From NCBI GenBank assembly GCA_905214875.1, contig CAJMNR010000015.1:1-64000 (forward strand): a stretch of 64,000 nt of DNA, written 5' to 3'. Position 1 is the stretch's first letter; each line of letters begins with the position of its first letter. Below, piece after piece: positions 1 to 7,792 of the stretch. The notes beneath the pieces are model-generated. The model was given only the letters and a program-made list of their open reading frames with translations, was not told the origin of the DNA and did not search any database. Source of the stretch: an uncultured bacterium. GTDB lineage: Bacteria > Bacillota > Clostridia > Lachnospirales > Lachnospiraceae. Position numbers and translations under genes: made by a program.

Positions 1-699
1 GTTATCTTTCTTTTCTTTGTTTTCCGGTTCGTCGATTTCTTCTTTTGCTTTGTTATAGATAATACATTTTTATCTCCTTATTTTCAAAATCCATTAGATT
101 TAGGAGCCGATATTGTCGTACATAGCGGAACGAAGTATTTGGGAGGTCATAACGATACGATTGCAGGATTTTTAGTAACTTCTTCAAAAGAGATTGCAGA
201 AAAGCTGCGATTCAATGTAAAGACTATTGGGGCAAACCTTGCACCATTTGATAGCTGGTTACTCCTTCGTGGGATTAAGACGTTATCCATTCGTATGGAA
301 CAGATTCAAAAGAATGCTTTTGTTGTTGCAAACTGGCTGTTAAAGCAGAAAAAGGTGAAGAAAGTATATTATCCGGGATTAAAGTCAGATCCTGGTTATG
401 AAGTCTGTAAGAGCCAGGCGAGAGGATTTGGTGGGATGATTTCCTTTGAGGTAGAATCGAAGGAATTGGCCTTAAAGATATTAAAGGATGTAAGATTGAT
501 TCATTTTGCAGAAAGTCTTGGTGGAGTGGAGACACTGATTACTTATCCAATTACACAGACCCATGCAGATGTGCCAAAAGAAATCCTTGCTTTAAATGGA
601 ATTACGGATTGTGTACTTCGCTTCTCCATTGGAATCGAGGATAGCGACGACTTAATCAAGGAATTGGAGCGTGTGTTTTATGAAGAATCAACAGTATGA
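1..699 (+). CDS. Cystathionine gamma-lyase/synthase-like PLP enzyme, C-terminal part
   Basis: This is a PLP-dependent Cys/Met metabolism enzyme that makes or breaks C-S bonds in cystathionine, homocysteine or methionine-type substrates in the cytoplasm. The frame is open from the window edge. The family signature VIDNTFLSPY is followed by HSGTKYLGGHND, which carries the PLP lysine, and the C-terminus has the usual SLGGVETLITYP and LRFSIGIED motifs. Only about 232 residues are present, against roughly 380 for the family. The first ~16 codons (Phe-rich) do not resemble the family, so the junction near base 50 is suspect. The 3' end overlaps the next gene by 20 bases, which indicates one operon. 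Gamma-lyase, gamma-synthase and O-acetylhomoserine sulfhydrylase cannot be told apart from this fragment. Confidence 0.85.
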   Translation, partial: VIFLFFVFRFVDFFFCFVIDNTFLSPYFQNPLDLGADIVVHSGTKYLGGHNDTIAGFLVTSSKEIAEKLRFNVKTIGANLAPFDSWLLLRGIKTLSIRMEQIQKNAFVVANWLLKQKKVKKVYYPGLKSDPGYEVCKSQARGFGGMISFEVESKELALKILKDVRLIHFAESLGGVETLITYPITQTHADVPKEILALNGITDCVLRFSIGIEDSDDLIKELERVFYEESTV

Positions 700-1870
700 A
701 TTTGATACGGTCATTGATCGGCGAAATACCAATTGTCTAAAGTATGATTTTGCACAGAGAAGGGGAAGACCAAAAGACGTACTCCCTATGTGGGTGGCGG
801 ATATGGATTTTTTAGTAGATCCTCATATTACGGAAGCCATTCATAAACGTACCGAGCATGGAATCTTTGGATACAGTGAAGTAAAGGAGTCATATTTTGA
901 ACCGTTACAGGCCTGGATGAAGAAGAAGCATGGATGGGAAGTACAGAGAGAATGGTTAGTTAAGACTCCGGGAGTTGTCTATGCACTTGCGATGGCAGTG
1001 CAGGCATTTACAAATCCAGGGGATGGAGTGATGGTTCAACAGCCAGTATATTATCCATTTAGCGAAGTAATTACAGATAATAATCGGGTCGTCGTAGATA
1101 ATACGCTTGTCTTAGAAGATGGTCGCTATCACATGGACAGTAAGAGATTTGAACAACAATTGGTAGAACACAAGGTAAAGCTTTTCTTCTTATGTAATCC
1201 GCATAACCCGGTTGGTAGGGTGTGGACGAAGGAAGAACTAATTGCCATTGGTGATCTTTGTGTCAAACATGATGTGATCGTAGTCAGTGATGAAATCCAT
1301 CAAGACTTTGTGTTTGAAGGAACGCATCATGTGTTCGCCAATCTTAAAGAAGAATTTTTAGATAGAACGATTACTTGTACGTCTCCTAGTAAGACGTTTA
1401 ACCTTGCTGGATTACAGGTGTCTAATATCTTTATTGCGAACAGGAAACTTCGTCATCGGTTTCGAAAACAAATTGCCGCTTCTGGTTATAGTCAGCTAAA
1501 TACGCTTGGGCTAACTGCTTGTGAGGCAGCTTACCGTTATGGGGAAGAGTGGCATAGCGAATTGATGGAGTATTTAAAAGGGAACTTACGCTATCTTGAG
1601 AAATTTTTGAAAGAAGAGCTTCCTGAAATCAAGAGTATTAAGCTAGAGGGCACCTATCTTGTATGGCTTGACTTTCGAGGGCTTTCCTTAACGGAAAAAG
1701 AGCGAGAAGAACTGCTTCTTTACAAGGCAGGAATTTGGTTGGACAGTGGTCATATCTTTGGCGAGGCTGGAGATGGCTTTGAACGAATCAACATTGCTTG
1801 TCCTAGAGAAACACTAAAAGAGGCGTTAACGAGGTTGAAAAGGGCAATTAATACAAAGTATAAGCAGTAG
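680..1870 (+). CDS. patB: MalY/PatB-type cystathionine beta-lyase (aminotransferase class I/II)
   Basis: This is a fold-type I PLP enzyme that splits C-S bonds of cystathionine or cysteine conjugates, giving a thiol or homocysteine, pyruvate and ammonia. At 396 residues it matches the family length. Visible motifs are MWVADMDF at the N-terminus, NPHNPVGRVW, SDEIHQD, and the PLP lysine in SPSKTFNLAG. The ATG at 680 is preferred over the GTG at 671 because GGAG at 666-669 is correctly spaced from it. The gene overlaps the upstream PLP enzyme and lies 14 bases before the NifB-like gene, so the nitrogenase-like genes share a transcript with two C-S enzymes. MalY-like regulators look similar, but operon context favours a catalytic lyase. 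Confidence 0.88.
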   Translation: MKNQQYEFDTVIDRRNTNCLKYDFAQRRGRPKDVLPMWVADMDFLVDPHITEAIHKRTEHGIFGYSEVKESYFEPLQAWMKKKHGWEVQREWLVKTPGVVYALAMAVQAFTNPGDGVMVQQPVYYPFSEVITDNNRVVVDNTLVLEDGRYHMDSKRFEQQLVEHKVKLFFLCNPHNPVGRVWTKEELIAIGDLCVKHDVIVVSDEIHQDFVFEGTHHVFANLKEEFLDRTITCTSPSKTFNLAGLQVSNIFIANRKLRHRFRKQIAASGYSQLNTLGLTACEAAYRYGEEWHSELMEYLKGNLRYLEKFLKEELPEIKSIKLEGTYLVWLDFRGLSLTEKEREELLLYKAGIWLDSGHIFGEAGDGFERINIACPRETLKEALTRLKRAINTKYKQ

Positions 1871-1884
1871 GAAAGGAGAGAGCT

Positions 1885-2757
1885 ATGAGCAATACATATG
1901 AACAATTACAACATTCTCATCCATGCTTTGGAGGACAAAAGAATAATGTGGGGAGGATTCACCTTCCCGTAAGTCCTGGATGTAATATCGCTTGTCGGTT
2001 CTGTGATCGGACGATTAATGACAATGAGGAGCGGCCAGGAGTTACGTCGAAGGTAATTACACCTACAGAGGCAGTCGAGGTCTTAGGTAAGGCACTTGCC
2101 ATTTGCCCAGAAATCACAGTAGCTGGAATTGCAGGTCCTGGTGATACATTAGCAACAAATTATGCATTAGAGACCTTTCGACTAATAAAAAAAGCATATC
2201 CTAACTTAATTAAATGTATGAGTACCAATGGGCTTCTACTTTATGAAAAGGCAGAGGAAATCATTGAGGTAGGGATTGATTCTCTTACAGTAACGGTCAA
2301 CGCAGTTGATCCTGTAATCGAGGCGAAGCTTAATGAGGGCATTCGTTATCATGGCAAGTATTACTCTGGTGTGGAAGGAGCAAAAATCTTAATTGAGAAT
2401 CAGATTAAGGGAATTCGAAAGGTCGCAGGCCATGGCACTGTAATTAAGGTCAATACCGTTCTTGTACCGAATATCAACGGACACCATATTGAAACAGTAG
2501 CAAAGACCGTGAAAGAAGCGGGAGCATCTATTTATAATATCATTCCTCTTATTCCACAAGCAGGTTTAAAGGAGGAAAAGGCGCCTGTTTGTGCCGAGAT
2601 TGATGCCGCAAGAACCGTAGCTGGAAAATATATTGATGTATTTCGTCATTGCCAACATTGTCGTGCTGATGCAGTAGGAGTTCCAGGAAAATCAGAATAT
2701 GGGGATCAGATTTATCAAAGGAGAATTGGTGTCAAAGAAACATTTTCTCATGGATAA
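1885..2757 (+). CDS. nifB: NifB-like radical SAM FeS-cluster maturase
   Basis: NifB fuses two [4Fe-4S] units with a carbide from SAM to make NifB-co, the 8Fe precursor of nitrogenase cofactors. The 290-residue protein has the HPC motif (His12-Cys14), the radical SAM motif CNIACRFC (Cys33, 37, 40), a GPGDTLA motif in place of the usual GPGDPLA, CMSTNG (Cys111) and the C-terminal HCQHCRADAVG (Cys256, 259), all NifB hallmarks. It lacks the C-terminal NifX-like domain found in longer NifB proteins, but a separate NifX-like gene follows directly. The Cys usually found shortly after the third SAM cysteine (NRKYDC in typical NifB) is not present here (DRTINDN). A strong site, AAAGGAGAG, precedes the ATG. 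Confidence 0.92.
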   Translation: MSNTYEQLQHSHPCFGGQKNNVGRIHLPVSPGCNIACRFCDRTINDNEERPGVTSKVITPTEAVEVLGKALAICPEITVAGIAGPGDTLATNYALETFRLIKKAYPNLIKCMSTNGLLLYEKAEEIIEVGIDSLTVTVNAVDPVIEAKLNEGIRYHGKYYSGVEGAKILIENQIKGIRKVAGHGTVIKVNTVLVPNINGHHIETVAKTVKEAGASIYNIIPLIPQAGLKEEKAPVCAEIDAARTVAGKYIDVFRHCQHCRADAVGVPGKSEYGDQIYQRRIGVKETFSHG

Positions 2758-2778
2758 ATAAGAAAAAGGAGAGATTAT

Positions 2779-3141
2779 ATGTGGTATCGCGTAGCAGTTG
2801 CATCTACTGATGGACTTGTGGTAAATGAACATTTTGGAAGAGCAACTTCCTTTTATATTATCGAAGTAAAAGAGGATGATTTGGAATTTTCCTGTATAGA
2901 AAGAAGAACGGTAACAAGAGTATGCGAGGGTGGAGACCACGAGGAGGAAGCATTAGAAAAAGCAATTGAAAGACTGAAGGATTGCCAATATGTCGTGGTT
3001 AGCAAAATCGGTTATCGTGCACAAGAAGCTTTAGCTATGGCAGGAATCGAAGCATATGAGATTCCTGGACTGATCAAACAGTCCATAAAAAAATTAGTAG
3101 CGTATATCGAGGTGCAACAATTACTAACAAAAGAAAGGTAG
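2779..3141 (+). CDS. NifX/NafY-family cofactor-binding protein
   Basis: This is a small cytoplasmic protein of the dinitrogenase iron-molybdenum cofactor-binding superfamily, which carries FeS cofactor precursors between NifB and the scaffold or enzyme. The 120 residues begin with the family pattern VAVASTDG, followed by NEHFGRATSFYI with the conserved His, and later VVSKIGYRAQEAL and GIEAYEIPG. It starts 21 bases after the NifB-like gene and ends 6 bases before the first alpha-subunit gene. It probably supplies the NifX function that is missing from the short NifB. Which cluster it binds cannot be read from sequence. Confidence 0.85.
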   Translation: MWYRVAVASTDGLVVNEHFGRATSFYIIEVKEDDLEFSCIERRTVTRVCEGGDHEEEALEKAIERLKDCQYVVVSKIGYRAQEALAMAGIEAYEIPGLIKQSIKKLVAYIEVQQLLTKER

Positions 3142-3147
3142 TGATTC

Positions 3148-4605
3148 TTGTTGGAAAAAAAGTATTCGGGAGTAAGAGAAAGCAAGCCAAATCGATACAA
3201 TGACTTACTGTCATCCGCAACAAAGCTTGAAGAAACGTTTCGAAATGGCTGTCTTAAGCGTGCAGACCGAAGTTTTTCCCAAGGACTGCAATGCCAGCAA
3301 ATCAACAGCATGGCGGCGCTTATGTCATTGGAAGATGCCGTGTTTATTGCACATTCCCCGCAAGGATGTGTCGGATGTACTTCTCTTGCCGTTGACCAAT
3401 ATCGTGTCGGTCAGGCACATAGAGGAGTCAAACATATTAAGAATCCAAGAATCATCGTTACGAACTTGGATCAAAAGAGTGTCATCTTTGGTGGGGAAAA
3501 TAAGTTAAAAAAGGCAGTGGAAGAAGCGGTAACGCGCTACCATCCAAAGCTGATTTTCGTATTTGCCTCCTGTGCCTCTGGAATTATTGGAGATGATATT
3601 GATGCAATCGTAAGAGAGCTACAAGAAGAGTATGAAGCACTGATCATTCCAATTCACTGTGAAGGATTTAAATCAAAAATCTGTGCATCCGGATTTGATG
3701 CAGCATTTATTGCAATTAATTCGTACATATTAAAGGGAAAGAAATTAGAAACAGAAAAAGGGTTAGTAAATCTATTTGCCCCAGTATCCATTAGCTATGC
3801 TGACCAGTTAGAGATGGAGCGGATGCTGTCCTTACTTGGAATAAAGGTAAATTATATCCCATTTTATAGTTCCCTTGAGAAAATAAAAGAGATTCCAAAA
3901 GCGGAAGCCTCCACATCGATCTGTAAGGTATTTGCGGATGAATTTATGAAGACGTTGGAGCAAGAGTATCAAATTCCATATTCTCACACGGTAATGCCTA
4001 TTGGCTTACGCAATACGGACCGTTGGTTTTTAGGAATTGCTAAGGTAGTCGGGAAAGAGGAAGAAGCAAAAAAAATAATTGCAAAAGAGCATGAAAGGAT
4101 TCTTCCATTAGTGGAAAAAATCAAGGAACGATTACAGCATAAACGGGTATTTATCTGTGGTGGAACAGGGCGTTCGTTTGCGGCAGCAGCATTAATCGAT
4201 GATTTTGGAATGGAGTTAGTTGGACTTGAAACACCGACGTATGATGAGGATGCACAAACGGATATTGAGTATTTAAATGGCATTCACAAAGACTTTGTCG
4301 TAGATATCGCCAATATGCAGCCATTTGAACAAGTCAATTTGGTTAAGAGAATAAAGCCGGATGTATTTATCGGTGTGCCTGAATGGGCAGCTAAGCTTGG
4401 AATTCCAACGACCCATGTATTAGATATGAAACGTCCGACTATGGGATATGATGGTTTGATCTATCTTGGCAACAAGATTGCAGATCAACTAGAGAATCCT
4501 GGATTTAATAAGAAATTAGCTGCTCATGTGAAGCTACCTTATAAAGACAGCTGGTACGAGAAAGATGCTTTTACCTATATCGTAGGAGGTGAGAATAATG
4601 TCTAA
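3148..4605 (+). CDS. Nitrogenase-like component 1 alpha subunit (NifD/NifE family), pair 1
   Basis: This is a 485-residue member of the oxidoreductase/nitrogenase component 1 family and the probable partner of the next gene. Cysteines align with the P-cluster ligands of NifD: Cys49 (C62), Cys74 in HSPQGC (C88) and Cys142 in ASCASGIIGDD (C154). Cys259 sits exactly 15 residues before the YQIP motif, like the cofactor ligand Cys275. His423 in PTTHVLD lies close to the His442 position. The NifD Gln191/His195 positions fall on Cys179 and Phe183 in CEGFKSKICASGFD, so a normal N2-reducing active site is not present. The start is TTG at 3148. The gene overlaps the beta gene by 8 bases. Catalytic (D-like) and scaffold (E-like) roles are both possible; the His favours a cofactor-bearing role. 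Confidence 0.88.
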   Translation: MLEKKYSGVRESKPNRYNDLLSSATKLEETFRNGCLKRADRSFSQGLQCQQINSMAALMSLEDAVFIAHSPQGCVGCTSLAVDQYRVGQAHRGVKHIKNPRIIVTNLDQKSVIFGGENKLKKAVEEAVTRYHPKLIFVFASCASGIIGDDIDAIVRELQEEYEALIIPIHCEGFKSKICASGFDAAFIAINSYILKGKKLETEKGLVNLFAPVSISYADQLEMERMLSLLGIKVNYIPFYSSLEKIKEIPKAEASTSICKVFADEFMKTLEQEYQIPYSHTVMPIGLRNTDRWFLGIAKVVGKEEEAKKIIAKEHERILPLVEKIKERLQHKRVFICGGTGRSFAAAALIDDFGMELVGLETPTYDEDAQTDIEYLNGIHKDFVVDIANMQPFEQVNLVKRIKPDVFIGVPEWAAKLGIPTTHVLDMKRPTMGYDGLIYLGNKIADQLENPGFNKKLAAHVKLPYKDSWYEKDAFTYIVGGENNV

Positions 4606-5884
4606 CTTAGTAGAAAATCCAAGAGGCGGTTGTGTTCTTGCTGGAATCAATTCGGTATTAGGTGCCATTGATCATGTCTGTCCAATCTATCATTCTGGAC
4701 CAGGATGCTGTATGCAGACGACGGCAGCAGACCAAGGGCAGTCAGGAAATAAATCTTCCTGTTTTGTAAGCGGTGTATCCATCCCTTCTAGCAATATGTT
4801 AGAACGGGAAGTCGTATTTGGCGGGATCAATAAGCTAAAGACAACCGTGCAAGGCGCCATCGACATCATCGATGCAGATGCCTATTTTATCTTAACGGGC
4901 TGTACGGCAGGCATTATAGGTGATGATATCGTAAGTGTCGCAGAGGAGTTTCAGAATAAAGGGCATCCTGTGTATGCCATTGACACTCCTGGATTTGCAG
5001 GCGATAGCAATCTTGGATATGAAACGGTTTGGAACACGTTTCTTGACCAAGTGATTGAAGCACCAAGAAAGAAAGACGAAAAACTTGTAAACCTCTTTGG
5101 AATCGTACCATATAAGGATCCGTTCTGGAGTGGAAATTTAGAGGAGATTGCAAGAATTCTAAAGAAATTAGGATTGCGGGTGAATACATTCTTTACCGAG
5201 CATCAAGGAATCGAGAATATTCGCCATTCGTCTGAAGCAGCACTTAATATCATTGTAAACCCATGGCTGTTTCAAGGGCCGGCCAAGAAATATGAAGAAA
5301 AGTTTGGCGTACCGTCATTACGCTATCCCGGCCTTCCAATCGGCGCAACCGATACAACAGAGTTTGTAAGACAGGTAAGTGATGCACTCAATCTTGAGAA
5401 AACAAAAGTAGATGCAGTGATCAAAGAGGAAGAGGACTATGTGTATAGTTATCTGGCACAGTCCATTGGAGCACTTAGCTGGAAACGATTTGCCGTTGTT
5501 GCAGATGCGAACACAGCAGTAGGAATGACAAGGTATTTGGCAAATGATTATAGCTTTACGCCAATCCTAACAATTATATCAGAACCAATCTTTCGTAAAG
5601 AAGATAAAGAAAGAATTACAAAAAAGCTAACAGAGTTAGAGTATGCAAGGGCACCGAAAGTTGTATTTACGGCAGATCAGTATGAAATAAACGAACAACT
5701 GTTAAAGGAAGAAGACATCACATTGATTGTTGGAAGTAGCAATGAAAGGGAAGTAGCCTCACAAAAAGGTATCCAATGTGTGGCAGCAGCATTTCCAATT
5801 AAAGACCGTCTGATCTTTAACCGTGCCTATGCAGGATATCGAGGAAGTCTCACGGTAACAGAAGATTTATATGACAATCTATAA
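4598..5884 (+). CDS. Nitrogenase-like component 1 beta subunit (NifK/NifN family), pair 1
   Basis: This is a 428-residue beta-type subunit expected to form an alpha2beta2 complex with the gene before it. It has Cys12, Cys37 in YHSGPGC and Cys102 in LTGCTAGIIGDD at the places of the three NifK P-cluster ligands; the 12-to-37 spacing of 25 equals that of NifK C70 to C95. The C-terminus has the family pattern YAGYRGSLTVTEDLY. The long N-terminal extension of many NifK proteins is absent. The ATG at 4598 is chosen over the GTG at 4589 because AGGAGGTGAG at 4584-4593 spaces correctly to it. True NifN usually lacks part of the cysteine set, so the protein is not a plain NifN. Confidence 0.87.
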   Translation: MSNLVENPRGGCVLAGINSVLGAIDHVCPIYHSGPGCCMQTTAADQGQSGNKSSCFVSGVSIPSSNMLEREVVFGGINKLKTTVQGAIDIIDADAYFILTGCTAGIIGDDIVSVAEEFQNKGHPVYAIDTPGFAGDSNLGYETVWNTFLDQVIEAPRKKDEKLVNLFGIVPYKDPFWSGNLEEIARILKKLGLRVNTFFTEHQGIENIRHSSEAALNIIVNPWLFQGPAKKYEEKFGVPSLRYPGLPIGATDTTEFVRQVSDALNLEKTKVDAVIKEEEDYVYSYLAQSIGALSWKRFAVVADANTAVGMTRYLANDYSFTPILTIISEPIFRKEDKERITKKLTELEYARAPKVVFTADQYEINEQLLKEEDITLIVGSSNEREVASQKGIQCVAAAFPIKDRLIFNRAYAGYRGSLTVTEDLYDNL

Positions 5885-5911
5885 CTAAAAAGAGAAAATG
5901 GAGGATCAATT

Positions 5912-6760
5912 ATGGGTGAATTAAGACAAATCGCCATCTATGGAAAAGGTGGCATCGGAAAATCCACAACGACTCAAAATCTTACAGCAGGGCTTGTGGA
6001 AGCAGGAAAAAAGGTAATGGTAGTCGGATGTGATCCGAAAGCAGATTCTACAAGACTTTTACTTGGAGGACTTGCACAAAAAACTGTTCTTGATACGCTT
6101 CGTGAAGAAGGCGAGGATATCGAATTAGATAAGATTTTAAAGACAGGATATAAAGGAACAAAATGTGTAGAATCTGGTGGTCCAGAACCAGGAGTCGGAT
6201 GTGCAGGCCGTGGAATCATCACTTCCATCGGGTTATTAGAAAACCTTGGAGCCTATACGGATGATTTAGATTATGTATTTTATGATGTTCTTGGTGATGT
6301 TGTTTGTGGTGGTTTTGCAATGCCAATCCGTGAAGGAAAAGCAAAGGAAATCTATATCGTAGCAAGTGGTGAAATGATGGCATTATATGCAGCAAACAAC
6401 ATTGCAAAGGGAATTAAGAGATATGCAAGAACAGGCGGTGTAAGACTTGGCGGCATTATCTGCAACAGTCGTAATGTAGACCGTGAACTAGATCTACTTC
6501 GTGCATTTTCAAAGGAACTTGGAACGAAGCTTTTATACTTTGTCCCTAGAGATAATATTGTACAGCATGCGGAAATCAACCGTAAGACAGTAATCGAATA
6601 TAGACCAGAATCTGCCCAGGCAAAAGAATATCGTAATCTTGCTCAGGCAGTTATTGATAATAAAGATTTTACCATTCCAACGCCTATGACTCAGGAACGC
6701 CTAGAAGAAATCCTGTTGGAGTTCGGATTAATGGAATTAGCAGACGATTATCGAATCTAA
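5912..6760 (+). CDS. nifH: Nitrogenase Fe protein (NifH family)
   Basis: This is an ATP-dependent electron donor homodimer with one [4Fe-4S] cluster between subunits; it would feed electrons to one or both alpha/beta complexes here. The 282 residues include the P-loop GKGGIGKST (residues 11-19), Cys97 in GVGCAGRG and Cys132 in VVCGGFAMP, identical in position to the cluster ligands of Azotobacter NifH. Switch regions DPKADST and YDVLGDVV are intact. Arg100, the site ADP-ribosylated by DraT in some diazotrophs, is present. The sequence is strikingly ordinary compared with the divergent alpha/beta subunits. The site AATGGAGGA precedes the ATG. It lies 27 bases after pair 1 and 24 bases before cysK. 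Confidence 0.95.
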   Translation: MGELRQIAIYGKGGIGKSTTTQNLTAGLVEAGKKVMVVGCDPKADSTRLLLGGLAQKTVLDTLREEGEDIELDKILKTGYKGTKCVESGGPEPGVGCAGRGIITSIGLLENLGAYTDDLDYVFYDVLGDVVCGGFAMPIREGKAKEIYIVASGEMMALYAANNIAKGIKRYARTGGVRLGGIICNSRNVDRELDLLRAFSKELGTKLLYFVPRDNIVQHAEINRKTVIEYRPESAQAKEYRNLAQAVIDNKDFTIPTPMTQERLEEILLEFGLMELADDYRI

Positions 6761-6784
6761 AACAAAAGGAAAGGGGAAAACCAA

Positions 6785-7792
6785 ATGGGAACAATACATA
6801 AATCAATTACCGAGCTTGTTGGAAAGACGCCATTACTAGAGTTCGTAAACTACGAAAAAGAACAGGAATTAGAAGCAGCCGTAATTGGAAAAATAGAATA
6901 TTTTAATCCGAATCAAAGCGTTAAGGATCGAATCGCATTAGCAATGGTCGAAGATGCTGAAAAAAAAGGGCTATTAAAGCCAGGCGATACCATTGTTGAG
7001 ACTACAAGCGGTAATACCGGAATTGGCCTTGCAGCAATAGCTGCTGCCAAAGGATACAAATTCCGTGTTTATATGCAAGACAATGTAAGTGAAGAAAGAT
7101 TCCAAGTCATTCGTGCATTTGGTGGTACCGTAATCAAATTCTCAGAAGAAGAGGCGGTTACAGAAACGCTAGAAGCGACAGGTGGAGATTTTGTTGCGGC
7201 AGTAAAGGCATTAGAAGAAAAGGTTTTATCGAAAGAAAAGAACATTTTCTTCGTGAACCAGCTTGCCAATCCTGCGAATCCAGCCATTCATGAAGCAACA
7301 ACTGGGCCGGAAATATGGGAGGATACTGACGGAACGGTAGATATCTTGGTAGCATGCGTTGGAACAGGTGGTACCATCTCTGGAACTGGAAAGTATTTAA
7401 AATCCAAAAACAAAGAAATCAAAGTAGTAGGTGTTCAACCAGGAGCAGGCTCACTTCCAAGTGAAACAAACCCAGAACCTGAGGAAATTACCGGTGTACA
7501 TCCATTCCATGGTATTCCAGAAGAACGTATTCCAAAAACATTAGATCAAACAATCTATGATGAAATTGTAGAAGTGGAAACGAAAGAAGCATATCAGGCT
7601 GCAAATGAAATTGCCAGAACAGAAGGCATCCTAGTCGGAATCTCTTCTGGTGCAGCAATTAGTGCGGCAACACAGATCGCAAAGCGTCCAGAAAATAAGA
7701 ATAAGAAAATTGTTGCAATATTACCAGATACCGGACTTAGGTATCTTTCTACAAATTTATTTAGAAATAAGGAGGAGAACGATGGCGATTAA
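6785..7792 (+). CDS. cysK: Cysteine synthase (O-acetylserine sulfhydrylase)
   Basis: This PLP enzyme joins sulfide with O-acetylserine to make cysteine. At 335 residues it is slightly longer than typical CysK (~310). Motifs are NPNQSVKDRIAL with the PLP lysine, TSGNTGIGLAAIAA for the substrate loop, GTGGTISGTGKYLK for phosphate binding, and GISSGAA. It lies between nifH and the second alpha subunit, and its last 11 bases overlap the start of that gene, so translation is probably coupled. This placement is the strongest hint that the nitrogenase-like enzyme liberates reduced sulfur. It is read here as CysK, but cystathionine beta-synthase-like activity cannot be excluded. Confidence 0.93.
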   Translation: MGTIHKSITELVGKTPLLEFVNYEKEQELEAAVIGKIEYFNPNQSVKDRIALAMVEDAEKKGLLKPGDTIVETTSGNTGIGLAAIAAAKGYKFRVYMQDNVSEERFQVIRAFGGTVIKFSEEEAVTETLEATGGDFVAAVKALEEKVLSKEKNIFFVNQLANPANPAIHEATTGPEIWEDTDGTVDILVACVGTGGTISGTGKYLKSKNKEIKVVGVQPGAGSLPSETNPEPEEITGVHPFHGIPEERIPKTLDQTIYDEIVEVETKEAYQAANEIARTEGILVGISSGAAISAATQIAKRPENKNKKIVAILPDTGLRYLSTNLFRNKEENDGD

